Source: Candidatus Arcanibacter lacustris
GTDB taxonomy: Bacteria > Pseudomonadota > Alphaproteobacteria > Rickettsiales > Arcanibacteraceae
Assembly (NCBI GenBank): GCA_000970895.1
Contig: JYHA01000061.1
Location: forward strand, 1 to 10,395
Length of the DNA stretch: 10,395 bases
Reading direction: 5' to 3'
Shown: one piece after another, positions 1-8,432 of the stretch
Layout of the letters: every line of letters starts with the position of its first letter
Position numbering within the stretch: position 1 is the stretch's first letter
The notes under the pieces: model-generated
Seen by the model: only the letters and a program-made list of their open reading frames with translations
Database searches by the model: none
Told to the model about the DNA's origin: nothing
Program-made: the position numbers and the translations under genes

Positions 1-2
1 TT

Positions 3-647
3 GGTTTTAAAGCAGACGGAGTTCATGTTTCGTTTGTTCAAAGCATATATTCTGCTACAACACTTGACTTAGAGGCTTGTGAAAGGTGGTCACCTAATAT
101 TGAAACAAAGTGTATGGAGAAAATCTATAACAGAGCTTTAAAGCGAATTGAAGAATCTAGAATGAATCTTGAAGCGGTTCAGAATGCTAAAAAAGAATTA
201 ATGCAAAGTTATAATAATTACTTTATTTCTGCTAGAGATTTCCATGATCAAAACAAACATCAAGCTGTAGAGGGTGAAAGTGATTTAATAAAATCAATGA
301 CTATAGCAAATATAGCAGTTGAAGAATCTTCAAGACTTGTTGAATTAGCAGAGGTTGCAGAAGCAAACAGAGTAGCTGCGATACAAGCAGCAGCTAGAGC
401 GGCCGAAGCTGCAAGAGTTAAAGAAGCTGCTGCTGCCGCTAAAGAAAAAGCTGAAGCTGAGGCAGCAGCTATTAGAATAGCTAAGCTCAAAGCCTTAAGG
501 AAAGCTTCAAATGAAAAAGCTCAAAATGATATTGACGATGCCGTCTCAGTAGATCAACAAGAATCCATTCATAATGAACAAGTCGCAGATCCAGTCACTA
601 TCACTGGATACACTGATGGACATCATAATTCTGAATATGAACTTTAA
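3..647 (+). CDS. 3' part of an unidentified A/K/E-rich coiled-coil protein (5' end outside window)
   Basis: The reading frame is open from base 3, so the gene begins left of the window; the first in-frame ATG here (114) is probably internal. The visible part is 214 residues ending in TAA at 645-647. Seen: a mixed N-terminal stretch with a short aromatic/hydrophobic patch (about residues 1-35), a helical charged region, then a strongly alanine-rich segment with Lys/Glu/Arg (about residues 118-165, bases 355-505) that should form a long helix or coiled coil, like the TolA or TonB linker type. The C-terminal 45 residues are acidic and polar, rich in Asp, Gln, Glu and His. I see no catalytic motif and recognise no family. 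The gap to the giant toxin gene is only 30 bases with no terminator, so the two are likely co-transcribed. It could be an accessory, delivery or adaptor protein for the toxin, but that rests on position alone. Confidence 0.75.
   Translation, partial: GFKADGVHVSFVQSIYSATTLDLEACERWSPNIETKCMEKIYNRALKRIEESRMNLEAVQNAKKELMQSYNNYFISARDFHDQNKHQAVEGESDLIKSMTIANIAVEESSRLVELAEVAEANRVAAIQAAARAAEAARVKEAAAAAKEKAEAEAAAIRIAKLKALRKASNEKAQNDIDDAVSVDQQESIHNEQVADPVTITGYTDGHHNSEYEL
355..505 (+). repeat. Low-complexity alanine-rich coding tract
   Basis: GCN and AAA/GAA codons dominate this stretch, giving runs of Ala broken by Lys, Glu and Arg. It is not a tandem repeat with a fixed unit. It encodes the predicted long helix of the upstream partial protein. 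Confidence 0.6.
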
Positions 648-677
648 AAAAATTTTAATTAATAGGTAGTTTGGTCA

Positions 678-3600
678 ATGTCTGTAACTTTATTAGAATT
701 ATTTTTTGAGGATGATTATTTTTACAAATCCTGCGTTGAAGCTGGTTGTAGTTTAGAGAAAGCTCTGTCATTTTATAAAGAACATATTAATGAAGGGTGT
801 AATGCGCCAAGTGAATTTTTTCATCAAAATCCCCAATATCTATATTATGATGCCCAGCACCAACATTGCAGAGCAGTAGACTGGTCTTTAACTCTTGCAC
901 AAAGCTTAAATGCAAACAAGGATATTATAAGGATTTATTCAGATTATGTGATAGACAGTGACTCACCAAAAGTTCAAAAGTTTGTGCGAAAGAATTCAGA
1001 GCATTCACTTGACGATTTAGAATTGTTACTGGATAAAAGCACCTTATTGGATACTTTATTAATACCAGTATTTTTAGACAATCCCAAATATCATCTCAGT
1101 GAGATAAGTGTTAGCTATTTAGAGAAAATATTAAAATCTGAAGTAGAATCTGGAGAAAACCCGTTTGATTTTAAGAAAATACTTATAAATTATTCAGCTC
1201 ATTTTGCAATAAATGGTTCTCATGCTGTGATATTAGCAAAGTTTTTAAATGATTCTGCAATTATAGATTTTTGCAGCAAGGAATTTTTATCTGCAATAGA
1301 TAATGGCAGAGAGTTTAATGCGGAAGTTTTTGAAGCTTTTGAAAAAATTATCTTAGAGAAACCCTTTAATGAAAAACTTTTATCCTTCTTGGCATATGGA
1401 GCTATAAGTGGTGTTTATTGTCCACAAGATGAATCAATAAAATTATTTAAACAGTATCTCCAAAAAAATCCTTATCATTACATAGAGGCAATATCGTCGA
1501 CTTTTGAACATGGATTGGAAAATAAATCAGCTAATTTAACATTAATGGATGAGATTATAGCTGATAATTCAGTAAAAGGTTTTTTAAAATTATTACCTTT
1601 GAGTTTGAAAGAAAAAATAGTCAATTATTACTTAGATAAAACAGATAGTTTTAAAGATTTTTCGACTAAAGAACAAAGTATTAGCGATGAAACAATTAAG
1701 GAATTTGCTGAGTATAAATCAAGTTTAACTCACCTAACATCAATTTTAGAAAAGTTACTTGACTATGATAGTGTAAAACATGCAAAACTACCAAAACCTA
1801 TATTAGATAAAATCATAGCTTCATCCTTATTACTAACTAGCCTTACTAAAGAAAGTAATATTATTAAAAAAGTCATTTTTATTATAACGAGATTAGGACA
1901 ACAGCATATTGAATTGCCACAGGATGTTCTGTCTTATTTTACTAACATGCTGAGTAATCAAGATCCATTTGTACAAAGATTAGCATTCAATTTATATAAA
2001 AAGCTAAGCCATAAATATATAGTCAATAATGTTGATGAATTATTAAATATGGATATGGATCTTGATACAAGTGTAGATATTATTGACATACTAAAAAATT
2101 CAAAACTAAGTGATAGCCAGAGTGCTAAATTTATAGAGCTAGAGAGTAAGATTGATGAAAAAATAGAGGTAGAAAAAAGAGGACAGAAATCAAATAATAT
2201 TATAGATAAAATTAAAGCAAAAAATTTGTCATCTTGGAATGAAGCTTATGAAGAACTGCTAAAAATTCAATTAGATAGATTTTTTGCAGTTGGTTGGAGG
2301 CAAGAACTAATCTCTAGAATCATAGCAAAATTATCGAATGATAATTTTGACCAATTTAAAAGGGTTATGGGAAGAATTTATGATTACGGTATGTCTCACA
2401 AAATACTAGACCGTAATGGTAACAATATTTCAGAAATAATTTTACAACAAGATCCATCGGCTTGGCTATCCAATATATGGAAATCATTTAATGATAATGA
2501 ATATTATGATGATAAAGATCGAGCTGAACTAATAGCTGAGTTAATTAAAGATAACACGGCTTTGAATGTTGATAGTAAGTTAGCTGATTATCTTAATAAT
2601 AATCTTGATGCAATTAAGCAATTTGAAGAAAATCATCCAATAAATACATGGACTGAGGAAGATTTCAAAAGTTGGAGAAAAGATATTGTTAAAGTTACTG
2701 ATGATAATATTGCTGAAGTTATAGCAGTTTTAAAACAAGCAGTAAAAAATACATCTACAGAACATTTCTATCCAAGAGATAACCAAATTATATCTATATT
2801 AATATTCTTAAAATCAGACAAAGGAAGATTAGCCCAAATCGCAACTGGCGAAGGTAAATCGTTAATTATTGCTATGCTTGCTGCGATCAAGGTAATTGAT
2901 GGTAGACAAGTTGATGTGGTAACTAGTTCGTGGGTTTTAGCAAAAGAAGGTCTTGATGCTCACCTGGCATTTTATAAGCTGCTTAATATTTCAGCATCAC
3001 ATAATGCTTATAATCCTGATAATGGTGAGACAATCAAGGAATGTTACAATGATGATATTGTATATGGTGAATTAACTGATTTTATTGGAGATTATTTACG
3101 TGATATTACTGAAAATGTAAAAAATGGTCGAGGTTTTGATACAGTACTGGTTGATGAAGCGGATAATATGTTTATTGATCAAACAGCAATGAGGGTTCAG
3201 ATAGCCAGTTCAATCCCTGGATTTGAGAGTTTTAGGAAATTACTTCTTAATATCTGGGGTTTTCAAGGTCTATTAAACGGTTTATCGGCAATTGATCCAG
3301 AGACTAAACAAAGGTATTTTATTAATAAACAACAAAATACTGAAAACCCAGAAGATGTAGATTTTTCTCTAGAGGAAAAAGATTCTAGGGAAGAAACCAG
3401 TGATTTCATTGGCAATGAAATTATAAAATCTAATAGTAGGGCTACAGATAAACAATTCATTTTTCCCCGACACTTATATGAATTTATCGATGCTCAATTA
3501 CCTTTATGGATAAACTCCTCAATAGATGCAAGAGATTCCCACCAAGAAAATATTAGTTACAGAGTTAGTAATAGTCATTATTATAATTCCACATTGCATC

Positions 3601-6600
3601 AAAACTATATAATCACCCCTATAGACCATTTAAACACAGGAGTAACTCAATTCAATCTAAACTGGGGTGAAGGGCTTCATCAGTTCTTACAAATGAAACA
3701 TCATCTTAAATTAACAACCGAGAACTTGGTTAGTGTCTTTCAGTCATATGTTAGTTATTTTCTACAATATAAAGGTAATATTTATGGCATGACTGGGACT
3801 CTTGGTTCAGCAAGTCATCAAGAGTTCTTGCGAGATGTTTATAAGGTAGATTTTGTTCATATTCCTAATTTTATTCATAAAAAGATAACAAGGTTTCCAG
3901 ACATTGTGAGTCATATCCATAATGATTGGATAGATAAGATAGTTGAGATAGCACAAAACAAAGCAATGGATGATAAAAGGGTTGTTTTGATTATAGCCAA
4001 AGATATTGAGACTCAGCAAGAAATATATCAGGCTCTTGTAGCTAAAAATTATCCAAAAGAGCTTTTGAAGGAATATGGGGATAGTACAAACGATTCAGCG
4101 ATCAAAGGAGAGCGAGTAGCAGGTGAAATAATTATAGCGACTAATCTTGCTGGTAGGGGAACAGATATTAAAATAAGCGATGAAGTGGAAAATAATGGTG
4201 GACTACATGTGATATTTTCGTTTTTTGCTAAAAGTATCAGAGTAGAAGATCAAGGATTTGGTCGTGCTGCTAGAAATGGAGAAAGTGGTAGCGCTCAATT
4301 GGTAGTGGAAGTTCCTTCTAATCCTGGCAAAGATAATCTTAGCAAACTATTCGCAGACCGCGATATTGAGGAGACTAAAACGCTACTTGATGATCAATTT
4401 TGTCGTATGCCAAACCAGTTAATGCAGGATGAGTTGTTTCAAAAATATGTCAATTTAATAAGAAATATAACCTCTCCTACAGGAATAGAAACTATTGTTG
4501 GGTATAATAATCCAATGTTTAGTGGTGGTAAATTATCAAACGCTCAGGCTTATCTTTATATAAAAAACAGTTCAATATATTTGCAGGCTACAAAAAATAG
4601 CTACGAGGAAACTTTTGAAATTTCATCTGAATTAAGACATGTTAATGAAAAAATATTTAATCACATAACCACAATATTATCTCGACCTGATATGATTACT
4701 TTATTAAATCAGAGAGATATAGAGCTGATCAACTTTATCATGGCTAGTAAAGGCTATAGCTATAACTTGGATGATGTTTTAAAGAGAATTAACAATAAAT
4801 ACGATAAATTATGGTCTTCAGCGGGTAATTGGTTTTGGAGTTTAGGTGGTAATGTAGAGTTATCTCAAGCTGGACAAAAGCTAATTAAGTCCGATAGTTA
4901 TTATGAATATTGGTTTTCTAATACTAAAATAACTTTGAATGAAGTAAAATATCTCGAAGCTCTATTGATTAATCAAAAAAATTATACACTTGCCACTATA
5001 ACTGAAGAAGATATTTTAAAAATTAGGTTAGAAAAACGTTACGAGTTATGGCTCGAAGACCGTGCTCTGTATAATAAAGAATTTGAGATTATGCAGATTC
5101 AAGAAGAATGGGCGATGTGGTTAAAAGATCAAAATGAGTTGTTGGCAGATGAAGATAAATGTAGCGCTATTTCAAAGCGAGATAACCTTTTAATCTTAGC
5201 AAATAATGAGATTCTTAAGAAATATCTTTTTGGTAATTTTACACTATTTGCTACAAAAATGATCAAGGCTGAGAAAGATCAAATCTTACTAACTACTTCT
5301 GGAGAGTCAAACCCTGCATATGCTATTAGAAAAGCATTTTCAATGCAAAAAATACATGATGACCAACAAAGTTCAAGTGATGGATATGCTGGTAGCTTTT
5401 TTAAAGTATGGTCAGCCTTATTTGGGGGAAATAAAGTTGAATCATATTATAAAAAAGCTCCATTAGATGAAGCATTAGATTTATTAGCCAAAGCTGTAGT
5501 TATGGATTTAGAACATTCATGGCAAGCAGAAAATGGCCTTGCATATATAAAAGTGGTAAAAGATTCACCAAATATTAGATATCTAGATGAAGATGATGTA
5601 GGAAAGGCGAATAATCTAAAAAGAGCTTTCGTGGAATATTCGCAAAATGCACTAAAGGTAATATACAGAACAACTATTCCTCAAGCTGAAAGAAGTATTG
5701 ATACATTAAAAGCTTATAATATAACAACCTCTCACTCTGACTTATGGATACAATGTTTAGTGCAATTGAAGTTGTTAGAAGAAATTGCAAATACTATTCA
5801 AGGCAATATAGATATGATCATTAATTCAGGTGCTGATCAATCAATCAAAATCGGAAAATATTTACAATTAGAAAAACTAATATCAAAATTAAATGTCACA
5901 GAAGAAACTGCGCGTTTTCGTAATCTAACAACGCTCGATCCACAAAGTATTATTATGCTCAATCGTGCCACTGATAGTTTTAATATTACAACACATATGG
6001 AAATAGCACATGAATTATATCAGTCTGGTGCTTTGGCCTTTAAACTTGAATTATACGATCTTGAAGAAGATGATGATTGGATGGGCACTATTTTTAGCGC
6101 AGTATTTGGTGTATTTCAGATTGCATTTGGTGTTGCATTGCTTGGTATTGGCGGTCCATTCATGACTACTTTTGGTTATTCGATGATATTTGGTGGTATG
6201 GGTGATATTATATCGAGCTTTATATCTGTTTACACTGGGGTGCCTATTGATATGGATAGTTATATCAAAGGCAAAGCCATTAGTTTTGCTATTACTTTAG
6301 TTACTGCTGGTTTAGCATACTTAGGAGTATTTGGTAATATTGCAAACGTTGATTTAACTAAATTAGGAGCGACACAAAGCTTGTTATTAAAAGAATTTGC
6401 CTGGAGTGTTGGTCTTACTGCTCTTGGTACGGTACTGCAAAATGCTGCTAACCAAATTGCCAATGCTAATGATGGACAAACAAAAGAAAAAATCAATAGC
6501 GAGATTTCGGCCCTAATTAACAGTCTTCATAATGAGCTAAAAATAATCTTTGCCGCAGATAGTTGGGCAAAAGATCATGGACAACACAGCGCTCTTGAAT

Positions 6601-8432
6601 ATCAATTAATCAAGGACGCACAAGATATTACTCGCGATTATGCCAAAAGATTTAATGGTGACGGCATGAAAGCTGCTAAAGCTACAATTCCAATGGCTGT
6701 AAGGGCTGCAAGCAGTGGTAATAAATATATAACGATAATAGCCTCAGCTGCAACAGCGACAGTTAACACTGGCTTAGCTGCCCTAAAGCTGTCAGAAGCT
6801 GCTGATGACTTTAACGATAATTTCTCACAAGCAGTGAGACGCTCTGCCGCAGGTATTGAACTCCGAACACATAGAATGATGCGCCAGGACTTAGAATATA
6901 ATTTCAAAGGTAATGGTACCTATGTGATGAATTTGCTTGTAGAATATGGTTTTGCAGGCAACGTAGATATTGATTATCAAAATTGTGATCGAATCAAAGA
7001 ATTTGACTTAAGAGAACACCCAGAATTATTAAAAGCCACCCTTAGTATTTGTTTTGAAATTGCAAAATTGATGAATGATGAAAACATGCGAGAACATAAA
7101 GAAGCCTTTAAAAACAACATTCGCGATATTGTAATCGCTCACACCTTAGGTATCATCAAAAGAGAGTTATATGCCGGTATTGCAAGTTTTGCTACAGACG
7201 CTTTAATTGCACTAGCTCGTGATCATATTGAGCAAAAAGCGAAAGAGAAAGCTAAAGAAAAAGCAGCGAATGAAAATGCCCAACAAGAAGAAACTTGCAG
7301 TAAAGATTCTGATGAGACAAAAAATAAATCAGAAAAAGAAGAGAAGAAAGAAGAAAATAAAAAAGAGGAAAAAAAATATCCACCTAAAGCTCCAAGATCA
7401 AAGGCCGAGTTCACTGCATCTCCACCTAAAGCTGACCCCAAAAAAGCTGCTGATCCTGAGGTTACAAAGGTTTTGGATGAAGCATATAAGGGTGCTGTTG
7501 ATGAAATTAACAAATCAGATTTACAACCCCGTGAAAAAAATGAAGCGAAATATAAGGTAAACAGCGTCTTCAATGAAGCAAAAGATGCTATACAAGATAC
7601 AAAGAACCCAACTTTAAGATCTACTGCGCAGAAAGTCATAGAGATTCGTAAAGCCTATGAGAAATTTGCAGCTGAATATCCAAAAATTGCTCAATATGGT
7701 TTAAGTGGAATAAATGCTGCGTTACAAACATTGATAGCAGGACCTGTAGGCTTTGGCAATGCGATAAGGGGAGAGGTTACTGGTGCAGCCATTAATGCCC
7801 AGTTCGGTGATGATATATCAACTGGAATAAAAAACACAATGGATGCAGGAGCTGATAAATTGCAAGCTAAATACAGCGACTTAACAAGAGATGAGGCTTT
7901 AGCATTGGCTGGAGTAGTCTTACTTGGTGGAGCAGTAATTGCAGAAGGTAGCCAAGGTATAAAACAAGTCTTAAAACACATGGGTAAATCAAAGATTGAC
8001 ATTCATGCACCAAAAATGGAAACTGGTACTGGTAGTCAGAAGGTTAAGGTTGATGTAGACGCTGATGCAGGATTTGGATTTAAGCATCATATTGATATGG
8101 ATATTAATTTACTAAAGAAAGAAATTTCTCTCCCTGATACCCAAGTACAATCAAAGTATCAAAAACACGCTACTGATTTTGGTATAGCTGATAATTATAA
8201 TAAAGCGAATCATGAACTTTTTAAACAACAATTAGCAGAGCATGTTTCTAATCCAGGCACTATAGCAATAGCAGGAAAATACCATGTTCAAGATGTTGTT
8301 CACTATTATAATCCCAAAACAAATCTTAATGTAATAAAAGGTATTGATGGAAGTTTTATAAGTGGGTGGAAATTAAAAGGAGCACAGTTAAATTATTTAA
8401 AAACTACTGGAAAAATAGGAGGTAATTATTAA
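678..8432 (+). CDS. Giant SecA-like ATPase / colicin D-type nuclease polymorphic toxin
   Basis: A 2584-residue protein. Residues 1-690 are mostly helical, possibly HEAT-like, with no clear signal peptide. Residues 700-1210 carry SecA-type motor motifs in the right order: Walker A ATGEGKS (722-728, K727), a YGELTDFIGDYLRD motif (from 796) like SecA's YGTNNEYGFDYLRD, DEAD (826-829), WGEGLHQ (996-1002), GMTGT (1037-1041), ATNLAGRGTDI (1154-1164) and QGFGRAARNGESGS (1192-1205). The spacing leaves room for a SecA-like preprotein-crosslinking region. Residues 1206-1795 are helical and unassigned. Hydrophobic segments lie at about 1804-1828, 1829-1853, 1867-1888 and 2407-2423. A K/E-rich linker (2185-2233) and a Pro/Lys stretch (2234-2261) precede the tip. 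Residues 2493-2584 match the colicin D tRNase pattern: KYQKHATDFGI, then FISGWKL, with K2496, H2497, S2562 and W2564 as likely active-site residues. The ATG at 678 is preceded only by a weak AGGT (664-667). The motor call is strong, the nuclease call good, and the overall function is inferred. It could instead act as an effector on host cells. Confidence 0.88.
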   Translation: MSVTLLELFFEDDYFYKSCVEAGCSLEKALSFYKEHINEGCNAPSEFFHQNPQYLYYDAQHQHCRAVDWSLTLAQSLNANKDIIRIYSDYVIDSDSPKVQKFVRKNSEHSLDDLELLLDKSTLLDTLLIPVFLDNPKYHLSEISVSYLEKILKSEVESGENPFDFKKILINYSAHFAINGSHAVILAKFLNDSAIIDFCSKEFLSAIDNGREFNAEVFEAFEKIILEKPFNEKLLSFLAYGAISGVYCPQDESIKLFKQYLQKNPYHYIEAISSTFEHGLENKSANLTLMDEIIADNSVKGFLKLLPLSLKEKIVNYYLDKTDSFKDFSTKEQSISDETIKEFAEYKSSLTHLTSILEKLLDYDSVKHAKLPKPILDKIIASSLLLTSLTKESNIIKKVIFIITRLGQQHIELPQDVLSYFTNMLSNQDPFVQRLAFNLYKKLSHKYIVNNVDELLNMDMDLDTSVDIIDILKNSKLSDSQSAKFIELESKIDEKIEVEKRGQKSNNIIDKIKAKNLSSWNEAYEELLKIQLDRFFAVGWRQELISRIIAKLSNDNFDQFKRVMGRIYDYGMSHKILDRNGNNISEIILQQDPSAWLSNIWKSFNDNEYYDDKDRAELIAELIKDNTALNVDSKLADYLNNNLDAIKQFEENHPINTWTEEDFKSWRKDIVKVTDDNIAEVIAVLKQAVKNTSTEHFYPRDNQIISILIFLKSDKGRLAQIATGEGKSLIIAMLAAIKVIDGRQVDVVTSSWVLAKEGLDAHLAFYKLLNISASHNAYNPDNGETIKECYNDDIVYGELTDFIGDYLRDITENVKNGRGFDTVLVDEADNMFIDQTAMRVQIASSIPGFESFRKLLLNIWGFQGLLNGLSAIDPETKQRYFINKQQNTENPEDVDFSLEEKDSREETSDFIGNEIIKSNSRATDKQFIFPRHLYEFIDAQLPLWINSSIDARDSHQENISYRVSNSHYYNSTLHQNYIITPIDHLNTGVTQFNLNWGEGLHQFLQMKHHLKLTTENLVSVFQSYVSYFLQYKGNIYGMTGTLGSASHQEFLRDVYKVDFVHIPNFIHKKITRFPDIVSHIHNDWIDKIVEIAQNKAMDDKRVVLIIAKDIETQQEIYQALVAKNYPKELLKEYGDSTNDSAIKGERVAGEIIIATNLAGRGTDIKISDEVENNGGLHVIFSFFAKSIRVEDQGFGRAARNGESGSAQLVVEVPSNPGKDNLSKLFADRDIEETKTLLDDQFCRMPNQLMQDELFQKYVNLIRNITSPTGIETIVGYNNPMFSGGKLSNAQAYLYIKNSSIYLQATKNSYEETFEISSELRHVNEKIFNHITTILSRPDMITLLNQRDIELINFIMASKGYSYNLDDVLKRINNKYDKLWSSAGNWFWSLGGNVELSQAGQKLIKSDSYYEYWFSNTKITLNEVKYLEALLINQKNYTLATITEEDILKIRLEKRYELWLEDRALYNKEFEIMQIQEEWAMWLKDQNELLADEDKCSAISKRDNLLILANNEILKKYLFGNFTLFATKMIKAEKDQILLTTSGESNPAYAIRKAFSMQKIHDDQQSSSDGYAGSFFKVWSALFGGNKVESYYKKAPLDEALDLLAKAVVMDLEHSWQAENGLAYIKVVKDSPNIRYLDEDDVGKANNLKRAFVEYSQNALKVIYRTTIPQAERSIDTLKAYNITTSHSDLWIQCLVQLKLLEEIANTIQGNIDMIINSGADQSIKIGKYLQLEKLISKLNVTEETARFRNLTTLDPQSIIMLNRATDSFNITTHMEIAHELYQSGALAFKLELYDLEEDDDWMGTIFSAVFGVFQIAFGVALLGIGGPFMTTFGYSMIFGGMGDIISSFISVYTGVPIDMDSYIKGKAISFAITLVTAGLAYLGVFGNIANVDLTKLGATQSLLLKEFAWSVGLTALGTVLQNAANQIANANDGQTKEKINSEISALINSLHNELKIIFAADSWAKDHGQHSALEYQLIKDAQDITRDYAKRFNGDGMKAAKATIPMAVRAASSGNKYITIIASAATATVNTGLAALKLSEAADDFNDNFSQAVRRSAAGIELRTHRMMRQDLEYNFKGNGTYVMNLLVEYGFAGNVDIDYQNCDRIKEFDLREHPELLKATLSICFEIAKLMNDENMREHKEAFKNNIRDIVIAHTLGIIKRELYAGIASFATDALIALARDHIEQKAKEKAKEKAANENAQQEETCSKDSDETKNKSEKEEKKEENKKEEKKYPPKAPRSKAEFTASPPKADPKKAADPEVTKVLDEAYKGAVDEINKSDLQPREKNEAKYKVNSVFNEAKDAIQDTKNPTLRSTAQKVIEIRKAYEKFAAEYPKIAQYGLSGINAALQTLIAGPVGFGNAIRGEVTGAAINAQFGDDISTGIKNTMDAGADKLQAKYSDLTRDEALALAGVVLLGGAVIAEGSQGIKQVLKHMGKSKIDIHAPKMETGTGSQKVKVDVDADAGFGFKHHIDMDINLLKKEISLPDTQVQSKYQKHATDFGIADNYNKANHELFKQQLAEHVSNPGTIAIAGKYHVQDVVHYYNPKTNLNVIKGIDGSFISGWKLKGAQLNYLKTTGKIGGNY
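8417..8423 (+). promoter_or_regulatory. Perfect Shine-Dalgarno for the immunity gene
   Basis: AGGAGGT lies inside the last codons of the toxin gene, 8 bases before the ATG at 8432. It fixes the start of the downstream gene and contrasts with the weak AGGT in front of the toxin. Confidence 0.8.

Noticed and set aside
260..490. Minus-strand open frame rich in Ala, Ser and Leu opposite the coiled-coil tract
   Set aside because: It mirrors the GCN-rich codons of the real + strand gene and has no ribosome-binding site or recognisable product.
3263..4019. Minus-strand open frames of 65 and 70 codons within the motor region
   Set aside because: The + strand carries clear SecA-type motifs through this stretch, so these are shadows.
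7219..7639. Open frames on both strands over the K/E linker of the toxin
   Set aside because: They arise from the A-rich low-complexity codons; the encoded Lys-rich and Ser/Phe-rich strings look artificial, and the toxin frame explains the DNA.
6260..8002. Several minus-strand open frames of 78-103 codons inside the toxin gene (6260-6496, 6638-6907, 7691-8002)
   Set aside because: All lie opposite Ala/Gly/Leu-rich coding sequence and lack start signals.
678..8432. Reading the giant as an authentic housekeeping SecA translocase
   Set aside because: It is about three times too long, the motor starts only near residue 700, the C-terminal zinc/SecB-binding tail is absent, and it ends in a nuclease-like tip next to an immunity-like gene.
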